Source: Sideroxyarcus sp045866275 (GTDB taxonomy: Bacteria; Pseudomonadota; Gammaproteobacteria; Burkholderiales; Gallionellaceae). From it: a stretch of 9,765 nucleotides of DNA. The notes under the pieces were generated by a model. That model did no database searches, was not told where the DNA came from, and saw nothing but the letters and a program-made list of their open reading frames with translations. Every line of letters begins with the position of its first letter. The stretch's first letter is position 1. Positions 1 through 5,894 of the stretch are shown here, in pieces. The stretch lies in NCBI GenBank assembly GCA_045866275.1, contig BAAFRX010000033.1:1-9765 (forward strand). Reading direction: 5' to 3'. Both the position numbers and the translations under genes were made by a program.

Positions 1-55
1 CCTTCGGAATGCGCGGTAGAACCGCAGCTTGCTTCTTGCTCGTTTTGCTTGGCAT
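1..55 (-). CDS. Transposase N-terminus, IS256-like (partial, runs off the left edge)
   Basis: Only the first 18 codons are inside the window, reading MPSKTSKKQAAVLPRIPK, with the next codon starting in G. A basic start followed by a short Pro-Ile-Pro-Lys-(Glu) stretch is, from memory, how many IS256-family (mutator-type) DDE transposases begin, and a GAA/GAG codon next would fit. The start at 55 is chosen because an AGGA ribosome binding site sits six bases upstream. An in-frame alternative does not exist, but another ATG at 77 opens a different frame that also runs to the window edge (MQPERNMYAK...). No catalytic residue is visible, so the family is an inference from a very short stretch. 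The AT-rich block on its upstream side (56-113) differs from the neighbouring genes and fits an insertion-sequence end. Confidence 0.5.
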   Translation of the reverse strand, partial: MPSKTSKKQAAVLPRIPK

Positions 56-113
56 ACATGTTCCTTTCAGGTTGCATGTTATGCCTCAAACACAAAATTT
101 ATGACAGGCTCTG
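1..113 (-). mobile_element. Left-edge insertion sequence, terminal part
   Basis: Read on the minus strand, the sequence starting near 111-113 (GAGCCTGTCATAAATTTTGT and on) is AT-rich and lies about 56 bases ahead of the putative transposase start. This is the usual spacing between the left terminal inverted repeat and the start codon in IS256-like elements. The boundary is placed where the reading frame of the broken host gene stops making sense. If the family is right, an 8-9 base target duplication should start at about 112. The other end of the element is outside the window, so neither the inverted repeat nor the duplication can be verified here. Confidence 0.45.
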
Positions 114-144
114 AGAACAACAGCATCTGTACTGATTTTTTCAT
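112..144 (-). pseudogene. 5' remnant of a gene interrupted by the left insertion sequence
   Basis: Eleven bases after the stop of the SH3-domain gene there is an ATG preceded by GGAGCGGTGAC, with a GAGGAG ribosome binding site overlapping the upstream stop codon. The frame reads MKKSVQMLLFS up to the apparent insertion-sequence boundary and then continues into element sequence to a stop at 79-81. A start with two lysines followed by a hydrophobic run looks like the beginning of a signal peptide or membrane anchor. Strong ribosome binding signal, operon-like spacing and sudden loss of frame together suggest a third operon gene cut after 11 codons. Too little is left to name it. It could instead be a chance 21-codon frame. 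Confidence 0.4.
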
Positions 145-155
145 GTCACCGCTCC

Positions 156-659
156 TCACTTCGCGGGCAAATAATCGAATGGGCGCGCGACCAGCTTGCC
201 CTGCCTGGCAAATGTGGCCGCATCTGCCTTGCTTGATGCATTGGCTTCTGCGCGCAGCAACTCTGACTCGTTGAAGATCGCCGCTTTCAGTTCCTCCTCG
301 TTCAAACCGCGCACGCCAGTCGTAGCCACCACCTTGCCCGTTCCGGCCCGCCCAGATGAAAGTGCGAGCAATCCAGGTGACTTGTTCGTCCCTTTTTTTG
401 CTTCATTTCTACGCACGCTCAACATGTGCACCCAACCTGTCGTCGTGCCCGCTTTCGCCTTAAACCAGCCGCCCTGCTTGCTGAGAATATCCAACTTTTG
501 GCCAACCGCGAGCGCCTTCACCGTTTTTGCATCGCGGAAAGGTTCGGCTTTCATGTCACCCGCTTTGGACATCGTGCCGGATTCACCGGCGAGCACCACC
601 CCACTCTGCATCGCAACGCACAACACCACCGACACCAACCCGCATTTATACGACCCCAT
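156..659 (-). CDS. Exported SH3-domain protein (bacterial SH3, YgiM/DUF1058-like)
   Basis: A protein of 167 residues. It starts MGSYKCGLVSVVLCV with a short basic end, a hydrophobic core and a likely signal peptidase site after VLA (about residue 24), so it is probably periplasmic. Residues about 33-80 fit a bacterial SH3 fold: variable start, a K-A-L-A-V-G-Q-K-L-D-I-L strand, then GGWFKAKAG and TTGWVH, the usual Gly-Trp pattern of SH3b domains. Such domains commonly bind peptidoglycan or other envelope ligands. The rest is charged, alanine-rich and probably helical, ending FDYLPAK. The gene begins inside the end of the CHASE2 gene (14 bases overlap), so the two are almost certainly co-transcribed and perhaps translationally coupled. 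The start at 659 has a GGGGGGTG block upstream; an alternative ATG at 671 would add four residues. Ligand unknown. Confidence 0.8.
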   Translation of the reverse strand: MGSYKCGLVSVVLCVAMQSGVVLAGESGTMSKAGDMKAEPFRDAKTVKALAVGQKLDILSKQGGWFKAKAGTTTGWVHMLSVRRNEAKKGTNKSPGLLALSSGRAGTGKVVATTGVRGLNEEELKAAIFNESELLRAEANASSKADAATFARQGKLVARPFDYLPAK

Positions 660-2367
660 TGCACCCCCCATCGTTGTCCCACTTCATCAATGCTTCCGCG
701 AATATCACGCGCCAACCTTGTGCCGCCTGCTCGCCACCATGCAATCTGCCTTCATGCACGACATGGCGTGTTGCATCCTCAACATGCAACACGAAACGGC
801 CCAACAAAGACGGCATGCCTTGCAGCACCGTCGCCACATCCGCCCGAATCTCCGCACAGGCCTCTGCATCTTCAACGTCCGCCGCCCATGAGATGGCGAT
901 GGTCTTCTCGAACAATCCCCACAAACCCTTCTGCGAACCGCTCAATATCTCCACGCTCTTTTGCGGTGAGCCGATGCGCTTCAAACCGATGCGGATCTTG
1001 TTCAACATCGCATCAGGTATCACGTTGAGCCGGGTATCGAAGCGGATGAGCAGCAGCGTCGCCTGCACATCGCCCCGCCGTGCTGTCGCCGCACGCACCA
1101 TGTTCTGCTCCAGCGCCTTGCCTGTCGCGTTGGCATACAGACGTGCCAGCGAGAAGTATGCGATACCCAACACCACAGGCCCGGCCAGGTTGATGTAGGT
1201 GTTGGAGAAATTGATGCTGGCGAACGAGAAGCCGATCAGAATAACTTGCGACAGACCGAACAACTTGTCGATATTGCCGCGTCCATCCTCGCGATAGAAC
1301 GCCCACGCCGTCCCCCAGATGAGCGCCAAAGTAATCAACAGATACCAGATGCGGCCTTCGGGAAAACGCAGCGAATCGCCATGCTTGTTGTTGTCGATGG
1401 CCGTCGCCAACACTTCGACCCCGGGATGCATCCTCGCCATCGGCGTCGCGTGCAAATCGAACAGCCCAGGCGCAGTGGAACCGATGATGACGATCTTGTC
1501 CTTGAACTCATCCTGCGCGCGCTGTTTGTTCTTGCTGCCCATGTCCGTATAGACATCCGAGAAACTCACGTAGTGATAGCTGAACGGCTTGCCGCGCCAG
1601 TTGAGCAAAATCTGTTCGGTCGAAGGTTCCGGCCAGCCCATGTCTTTGCCGATGCGCGAGGGCAGTGAAGGCACTTTCCAACCATAGCTGGGGATATACA
1701 CCGGATATTTGCGCACCACCCCGTCGCTATCCAGCACCACATTGTGCGTACCCAGGCGACCGCTCTCGATGGCCGCCTGGAAGTGCGGCAGGATGACGGC
1801 GAGCGTCGCATCCTTCTGTTGCTCTTCATCTTCTATCGGCGACACACCGGGGATCTGCTCGACCCTGATCTGACTCAGCGCATCTGCACCCTGATCGAGG
1901 CGCAGCATGGGAAAGTAAAGGTTATTGGCAGACGCGATGGCGGCATCAAAATAGGCATCACTGTCCGCATTGTAGATATCGGCATCACTGAACAGGATGT
2001 CGAACACTACCGCTTTCGGCTGTTGCTTCTCGATAGCCTCCACGAACTCGCCCAACACTTGACGCGGCCACGGCCAGCGCCCGTAATCCTTGGACAGTGC
2101 GGCCAGACTCGCCTCATTGATATCCACGATAACAATATCCGGATCGGGCTTGGGCGGCGAGATGCGGTAACGCACCATGGCATCAAACGCCGCCGTGCGC
2201 ATCTCACTGGTGATGTGCAACACCGTCGTGTCCAACACTGCAAACAGGGAGAAGATTCCTGCCAGATAGAAATAGAAACTACGCTTCCACACCCGGGCAA
2301 GGAATTCGGTGAATGTCTTGAACGCGAAACGCAGGCGACTGGTCAGTGCAAGCAGGCGATTATTCAT
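646..2367 (-). CDS. CHASE2-domain membrane sensor with unassigned C-terminal domain
   Basis: A protein of 573 residues. Membrane segment at about 31-50, then a large extracytoplasmic CHASE2 domain at about 55-335 with its typical elements: DIVIVDINEASLAAL followed by GRWPWPR (79-102), KAVVFDILFSD (118-128), VVLDSDGVVRKYPVY (210-224), KDKIVIIGSTAPGLFD (289-304) and HPGVEVLATAIDN (314-326). Three further membrane segments follow (about 339-357, 370-387, 391-409), the normal CHASE2 topology. Family members usually end in an adenylate cyclase, kinase or GGDEF domain. Residues 410-573 here show none of the motifs I know for these. The start at 2367 has no good ribosome binding site. It lies 36 bases after the sodB terminator hairpin, so the gene probably has its own promoter. 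The SH3-domain gene overlaps its 3' end, suggesting one envelope-sensing operon. The CHASE2 call is firm; ligand and output are unknown. Confidence 0.88.
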   Translation of the reverse strand: MNNRLLALTSRLRFAFKTFTEFLARVWKRSFYFYLAGIFSLFAVLDTTVLHITSEMRTAAFDAMVRYRISPPKPDPDIVIVDINEASLAALSKDYGRWPWPRQVLGEFVEAIEKQQPKAVVFDILFSDADIYNADSDAYFDAAIASANNLYFPMLRLDQGADALSQIRVEQIPGVSPIEDEEQQKDATLAVILPHFQAAIESGRLGTHNVVLDSDGVVRKYPVYIPSYGWKVPSLPSRIGKDMGWPEPSTEQILLNWRGKPFSYHYVSFSDVYTDMGSKNKQRAQDEFKDKIVIIGSTAPGLFDLHATPMARMHPGVEVLATAIDNNKHGDSLRFPEGRIWYLLITLALIWGTAWAFYREDGRGNIDKLFGLSQVILIGFSFASINFSNTYINLAGPVVLGIAYFSLARLYANATGKALEQNMVRAATARRGDVQATLLLIRFDTRLNVIPDAMLNKIRIGLKRIGSPQKSVEILSGSQKGLWGLFEKTIAISWAADVEDAEACAEIRADVATVLQGMPSLLGRFVLHVEDATRHVVHEGRLHGGEQAAQGWRVIFAEALMKWDNDGGCNGVV

Positions 2368-2373
2368 GGCGGG

Positions 2374-2382
2374 ATTTTAACA
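2374..2382 (-). promoter_or_regulatory. Possible extended -10 element for the CHASE2 operon
   Basis: On the minus strand the motif TGTTAAAAT fits an extended -10 (TG-n-TAAAAT, five of six to consensus). It lies between the sodB terminator and the CHASE2 start. No good -35 is present, and initiation would fall at or just before the ATG, implying a leaderless or nearly leaderless mRNA. This would agree with the missing ribosome binding site. Speculative. Confidence 0.2.
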
Positions 2383-2389
2383 GCCTGAA

Positions 2390-2424
2390 ATACAAAAATA
2401 AAAAGCCCAGTACGAAACTGGGCT
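2390..2424 (-). terminator. Intrinsic terminator of sodB
   Basis: A perfect 8-base-pair stem (AGCCCAGT at 2404-2411 with ACTGGGCT at 2417-2424) and a five-base loop lie 23 bases after the sodB stop on the minus strand. A T-rich tail (TTTTTATTTTT on that strand) follows. This is a textbook Rho-independent terminator oriented for sodB, and it insulates sodB from the CHASE2 gene downstream. Confidence 0.9.
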
Positions 2425-2447
2425 GGTGTGATGTAAAGCTGAATCCC

Positions 2448-3029
2448 TTACGCGAAATTCTTCGCCGCGAAATCCCAGTTCACCAGATTGTTGAGGAAAG
2501 TCTCAACGTATTTGGGGCGCATGTTGCGGTAGTCGATGTAGTAGGCGTGTTCCCACACGTCCACGCACAGCAGCGGCTTGTCGCCAGTGGTCAGCGGGGT
2601 GCCGGCGGCACCCATGTTGACGATATCCAGCGAACCGTCGGCCTTCTTCACCAGCCAGGTCCAGCCGGAGCCGAAGTTGCCCACGGCGGAAGTTTGGAAG
2701 GCTTTCTTGAAGTCATCGAACGAGCCCCACTTCTTGTTGATGGCAGCGGCCAATGCACCGGTCGGCGCGCCGCCGCCATTCGGCTTCAGACAGCTCCAGA
2801 AAAAAGTGTGGTTGGAAACTTGCGCCGCGTTGTTATAGATGCCGCCGGACGCTTTCTTGACGATCTCTTCCAGGCTCGAATTCTCGAACTCGGTGCCCTT
2901 GATCAGATTGTTCAGGTTGGTCACATAGGCTTGATGGTGCTTGCCGTAGTGGTAGTCGAAAGTCTCGGCAGACATGTGCGGTGCGAGGGCGTCCTTGGCA
3001 AAAGGCAAAGCAGGCAGTTGGTGTTCCAT
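2448..3029 (-). CDS. sodB: Superoxide dismutase, iron type
   Basis: A cytoplasmic enzyme of 193 residues, the standard length for SodB, converting superoxide to oxygen and hydrogen peroxide. Metal ligands are H27 (in HYGKHHQAY), H74 (in NHTFFW), D157 and H161 (in VDVWEHAYYIDYRN). The active-site glutamine comes from the N-terminal half (Q70, in AAQV) and the GSGWTWL stretch (121-126) is FeSOD-type, so iron rather than manganese is expected. One oddity is serine at position 72 (QVSNH), where E. coli FeSOD has tryptophan (QVWNH). The start at 3029 is fixed by a strong AGGAGA ribosome binding site six bases upstream. An upstream in-frame ATG at 3104 would add 25 unrelated residues and is rejected. 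The gene is single, has its own terminator and is divergent from lipA. Confidence 0.97.
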   Translation of the reverse strand: MEHQLPALPFAKDALAPHMSAETFDYHYGKHHQAYVTNLNNLIKGTEFENSSLEEIVKKASGGIYNNAAQVSNHTFFWSCLKPNGGGAPTGALAAAINKKWGSFDDFKKAFQTSAVGNFGSGWTWLVKKADGSLDIVNMGAAGTPLTTGDKPLLCVDVWEHAYYIDYRNMRPKYVETFLNNLVNWDFAAKNFA

Positions 3030-3086
3030 GAGGGTCTCCTGATTAAAAATATCGGTGGGCTGAATGGTATCGCCACGGCGGCGAAC

Positions 3087-3115
3087 TTTACCATACTTTT
3101 TCACTTGGGTATTAC
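3087..3115 (+). promoter_or_regulatory. Candidate lipA promoter
   Basis: TTTACC (3087-3092) and TATTAC (3110-3115) are separated by 17 bases, each matching four of six sigma-70 consensus bases. Initiation would be about 15 bases ahead of the lipA start. It lies in the 107-base divergent gap between sodB and lipA, which must also hold the sodB promoter. Consensus match only. Confidence 0.3.
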
Positions 3116-3136
3116 AGATGCCTTACAATACGCAGC

Positions 3137-4075
3137 ATGAACGATACCCGCAAACAAACCGGCGCGGCCAAAACCGCGCGCAATCCGGTCAAGATCATCC
3201 CCTTGCAGGAACGCCTGCGCAAGCCGCAATGGATCCGCGCAAAAATCGGCAGCGGCGCCGGCTATCAGGAGATGAAACGCATCCTGCGCGAAAACGCACT
3301 CCATACCGTATGCGAAGAAGCGACCTGCCCCAACATCGGCGAATGCTTCGGCAAGGGCACGGCCAGCTTCATGATCCTGGGCGACATCTGCACCCGCCGC
3401 TGCCCGTTCTGCGACGTGGCGCACGGCAAGCCGCTGCCGCCGGATGCCGACGAACCGGACAACCTCGCCCGCTCGATCGGCCTGCTCAAGCTGCGCTATG
3501 TGGTGATTACCAGCGTGGACCGCGACGACCTGCGCGACGGCGGCGCGGCGCACTTCGCCGCCTGCCTGCGCGCTATCCGCGCCGCCTCGCCCGCCACCAA
3601 GCTGGAGACCCTGGTGCCCGACTTCCGGGGCCGCCTTGATGTGGCGCTGGACGCGATGGCGCGCGAACTGCCGGATGTGCTGAACCACAATCTGGAGACC
3701 GTGCCGCGCCTGTATCCGCTGGCGCGCCCCGGTGCGGATTACGCGCACTCACTCAAACTTCTGAAGGATTTCAAGGCACGTTTCCCGCAGGTGATGACCA
3801 AATCCGGCCTGATGCTGGGCTTGGGAGAAACCGATGAGGAAGTGCTGCAAGTGATGCGCGACCTGCGCGCCCACGATGTGGAGATGCTCACGCTGGGACA
3901 ATACCTGCAACCGTCGAACGGGCATCTGCCCGTGTTGCGCTATGTCCCACCGGAAACGTTCCGGATGTTCGAAGAAGCCGCGCAGGAGATGGGTTTTTCC
4001 CATGCCGCGTGCGGGCCCATGGTGCGTTCCAGCTATTTTGCCGACGTCCAGGCGGAACAGGCGGGCGTCGCCTGA
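3137..4075 (+). CDS. lipA: Lipoyl synthase
   Basis: A radical SAM enzyme of 312 residues that inserts two sulfurs into protein-bound octanoyl groups to make the lipoyl cofactor of pyruvate and 2-oxoglutarate dehydrogenases and the glycine cleavage H protein. The auxiliary 4Fe-4S cluster cysteines are C59, C64 and C70 (CX4CX5C). The radical SAM cluster cysteines are C85, C89 and C92 (CX3CX2C). The C-terminal RSSY at 297-300 supplies the conserved serine ligand of the auxiliary cluster. VVITSVDRDDLRDGGA (121-136) and LETVPRLYP are further family signatures. Length is normal and nothing is missing. The start at 3137 lacks a clear ribosome binding site, but the only nearby upstream ATG (3118) is in another frame. 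No lipB lies next to it, unlike many proteobacteria, so the octanoyl donor step must be encoded elsewhere. Confidence 0.97.
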   Translation: MNDTRKQTGAAKTARNPVKIIPLQERLRKPQWIRAKIGSGAGYQEMKRILRENALHTVCEEATCPNIGECFGKGTASFMILGDICTRRCPFCDVAHGKPLPPDADEPDNLARSIGLLKLRYVVITSVDRDDLRDGGAAHFAACLRAIRAASPATKLETLVPDFRGRLDVALDAMARELPDVLNHNLETVPRLYPLARPGADYAHSLKLLKDFKARFPQVMTKSGLMLGLGETDEEVLQVMRDLRAHDVEMLTLGQYLQPSNGHLPVLRYVPPETFRMFEEAAQEMGFSHAACGPMVRSSYFADVQAEQAGVA

Positions 4076-4081
4076 TTCTGG

Positions 4082-4288
4082 TCAAGCCTGCGTGTTGACG
4101 ACACTGCCCACGGTTTGCCCTTGGCCATTTACCGTCGGTTTGGGCGCTTCGCTGACCGCTGCGGCACGTTTGACCGTTTCACTGTTTTTGTTGTTCTCGC
4201 GCTCGGCCACCCGCTCCGCATATGGCTGCGGCTGCGGCTGCACCTGCGATACATATTGACTGCCTGAATGGGTCGGACTGATTGCCAT
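4082..4288 (-). CDS. Small uncharacterised protein, 68 residues
   Basis: Not a protein whose function I recognise. The start at 4288 is well supported by a near-perfect AGGAGGT ribosome binding site five bases upstream; an in-frame ATG at 4336 would add 16 cysteine-rich residues with no such site. The sequence is polar and probably disordered: a Q/P alternation at about 15-21 (QVQPQPQ), a charged stretch YAERVAERENNKNSETVKR (23-41), and a tail PKPTVNGQGQTVGSVVNTQA. The tail pattern (Pro, Val-Asn, Gly-Gln, Gly, Val-Asn, Ala at the end) recalls, from memory, the C-termini of short hypothetical proteins in Gallionella-like and other betaproteobacteria. There is no signal peptide, membrane segment or cysteine. 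It runs tail to tail with lipA (six bases apart) and head to head with the YjgR gene. Confidence 0.72.
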   Translation of the reverse strand: MAISPTHSGSQYVSQVQPQPQPYAERVAERENNKNSETVKRAAAVSEAPKPTVNGQGQTVGSVVNTQA

Positions 4289-4312
4289 GACGCACCTCCT
4301 CTTTTGACGGCA

Positions 4313-4341
4313 ATGGATACAATAACAGGGATCCATGTCCA
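4313..4341 (-). promoter_or_regulatory. Candidate promoter with inverted repeat upstream of the 68-residue gene
   Basis: On the minus strand TGGACA (4341-4336, five of six to a -35) is followed after 16 bases by TATCCA (4319-4314, three of six to a -10), about 25 bases ahead of the ribosome binding site and start. The same bases contain an inverted repeat, ATGGAT at 4313-4318 and ATCCAT at 4331-4336, spanning this divergent gap. It could be an operator, but the arms are short. Confidence 0.2.
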
Positions 4342-4400
4342 GAATATCGGCAGCTTCCCCTGAACCTTTAGCAAAAATTTCGAAAAAGATGGAGAAACAA

Positions 4401-5891
4401 ATGACCGCACCGCTTCTTATCGCGCAGAAAGACCAGCTTCAACTCGTTCTTTTGCCGCAGATGGCCAATCGTCACGGCCTTATCACCGGCGCCACCGGCA
4501 CCGGCAAGACCGTGACGCTGCAATCACTGGCGGAGTCGTTCAGCCGCATCGGCGTGCCGGTGTTCCTGACCGACATCAAGGGCGACCTGTCGGGCGTAGC
4601 CAAGAAAGGCGGCGGCAACGCCAAGGTGCAGGCGCGCGTCGAACAGCTGCAACTGGCCGACTTCGAGCATCGCGCCTATCCGGTGACGTTCTGGGATGTG
4701 GCCGGCAAGCAGGGCCATCCGGTGCGCGCCACCGTGTCCGACATGGGGCCGCTGCTGCTGGGGCGCATGCTCAACCTGAACGACACGCAGCAGGGCGTGC
4801 TGACGCTGGTATTCAAGATTGCCGACGACAACGGCATGCTGTTGCTCGACTTCAAGGATTTGCGCGCGATGGTGCAACATGTTGGCGAAAACGCCAAGAC
4901 CTACACCACCGAATACGGCAATGTCTCGACCGCCAGCATTGGCGCCATCCAGCGCGGATTGCTGCAACTGGAACACGAAGGCGGCGCAGAACTGTTCGGC
5001 GAGCCGATGCTGGATATCGCCGACCTGATGCAGACCGAGCAAGGTGCGGGCATCATCAACATCCTGGCTGCCGACCAGTTGATGCAAGCGCCCAAAGTTT
5101 ATTCGACGCTGCTGCTGTGGCTGCTGTCGGAGCTGTACGAGAACCTGCCGGAAGCGGGTGATCTGGAAAAACCCAAGCTGGTATTCTTTTTTGACGAGGC
5201 GCATCTGCTGTTCAGCGATGCTCCCGCCGCGTTGCTGGACAAGGTGGAACAGGTGGTGCGCCTGATCCGTTCCAAGGGCGTGGGCGTGTATTTCGTCACG
5301 CAGAACCCTGCGGACGTGCCGGACAAGATTCTCGGCCAGCTCGGTAACCGCATCCAGCATGCGTTGCGCGCCTTTTCGCCACGCGACCAGAAAGCGGTGC
5401 GCGCCGCCGCCGAGACCATGCGCGACAATGCGGCACTGGACGAGGAAGCCGCCATCACCGAACTCGGCGTGGGCGAAGCGCTGGTCTCGCTGCTCGATGA
5501 AAAAGGCCGCCCCACAGTCGTGGAGCGCGCGTTCATCGTGCCGCCGCGCGCGCAGATCGGTCCGCTCACTGACAGCGAACGGCAGCGGATCATCGCCAAC
5601 TCCCTCGTTGCCGGGCATTACGAAAAATCCCTGGACCGGGAATCCGCTTATGAGAAGCTCAAGGCCAGGGCCGAGGCGCAACAGGCCGAAGCGACTGCGG
5701 CCGCCCACGCCCCGGTCGCGCCAGGCAGCGGGGGCGGACTCCTCGATGGCTTGCTGGGTGGCGGCGGCAACAGCCGCCGCCAGAGCACGGGCGAAGCACT
5801 GGTAAAAAGCGTGGCGCGCACGGTCGGCTCGGAACTGGGGCGGCGCCTCGTGCGCGGCGTGCTGGGTTCGCTGCTGGGCGGACGCCGCTGA
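4401..5891 (+). CDS. yjgR: HerA-like/YjgR family ATPase (DUF853)
   Basis: A protein of 496 residues, close to the roughly 500 of E. coli YjgR. It is a P-loop ATPase related to the HerA/FtsK translocases. Walker A is GATGTGKT at residues 30-37, just after the family hallmark MANRHGLIT. FLTDIKGDLSGVAKKG follows at about 56-71. Walker B is KLVFFFDEAH with D265-E266. VGVYFVTQNPADVPDKILGQLGNRIQHALRAF is the sensor/arginine-finger region. The C-terminus is glycine- and arginine-rich (GGGLLDGLLGGGG, then a basic amphipathic end), typical of the family. The start at 4401 has GGAG six bases upstream; earlier in-frame ATGs (4335, 4389) lack one and precede the conserved start. The cellular role of YjgR is poorly defined, and DNA translocation is inferred from HerA kinship. 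The next gene starts four bases after its stop, so it heads an operon of DNA-repair-like genes. Confidence 0.93.
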   Translation: MTAPLLIAQKDQLQLVLLPQMANRHGLITGATGTGKTVTLQSLAESFSRIGVPVFLTDIKGDLSGVAKKGGGNAKVQARVEQLQLADFEHRAYPVTFWDVAGKQGHPVRATVSDMGPLLLGRMLNLNDTQQGVLTLVFKIADDNGMLLLDFKDLRAMVQHVGENAKTYTTEYGNVSTASIGAIQRGLLQLEHEGGAELFGEPMLDIADLMQTEQGAGIINILAADQLMQAPKVYSTLLLWLLSELYENLPEAGDLEKPKLVFFFDEAHLLFSDAPAALLDKVEQVVRLIRSKGVGVYFVTQNPADVPDKILGQLGNRIQHALRAFSPRDQKAVRAAAETMRDNAALDEEAAITELGVGEALVSLLDEKGRPTVVERAFIVPPRAQIGPLTDSERQRIIANSLVAGHYEKSLDRESAYEKLKARAEAQQAEATAAAHAPVAPGSGGGLLDGLLGGGGNSRRQSTGEALVKSVARTVGSELGRRLVRGVLGSLLGGRR

Positions 5892-5894
5892 CGC

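Noticed and set aside
196..1198. Overlapping plus-strand frames of 200-231 codons
   Set aside because: Antisense to the SH3 and CHASE2 genes, no ribosome binding sites, low-complexity proline/histidine/arginine-rich translations.
3030..3104. N-terminal extension of SodB
   Set aside because: The ATG at 3029 has a strong ribosome binding site and matches the start of known FeSODs; the extra 25 residues cross the regulatory gap.
3101..3748. 215-codon minus-strand frame opposite lipA
   Set aside because: Shadow of lipA; alanine/glycine/arginine-rich with no domain.
4076..4100. GTCAA/TTGAC inverted repeat after lipA as a terminator
   Set aside because: Only five base pairs, no T-run, and mostly within the coding end of the small gene.
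4524..5708. 394-codon open frame on the minus strand
   Set aside because: Antisense to the YjgR gene with its Walker A and B motifs; no recognisable domain and biased composition.
5700..5890. Glycine-rich repetitive end of the YjgR protein as a possible frameshift or repeat artefact
   Set aside because: A glycine-rich, basic C-terminus is normal in this family and the frame is uninterrupted.
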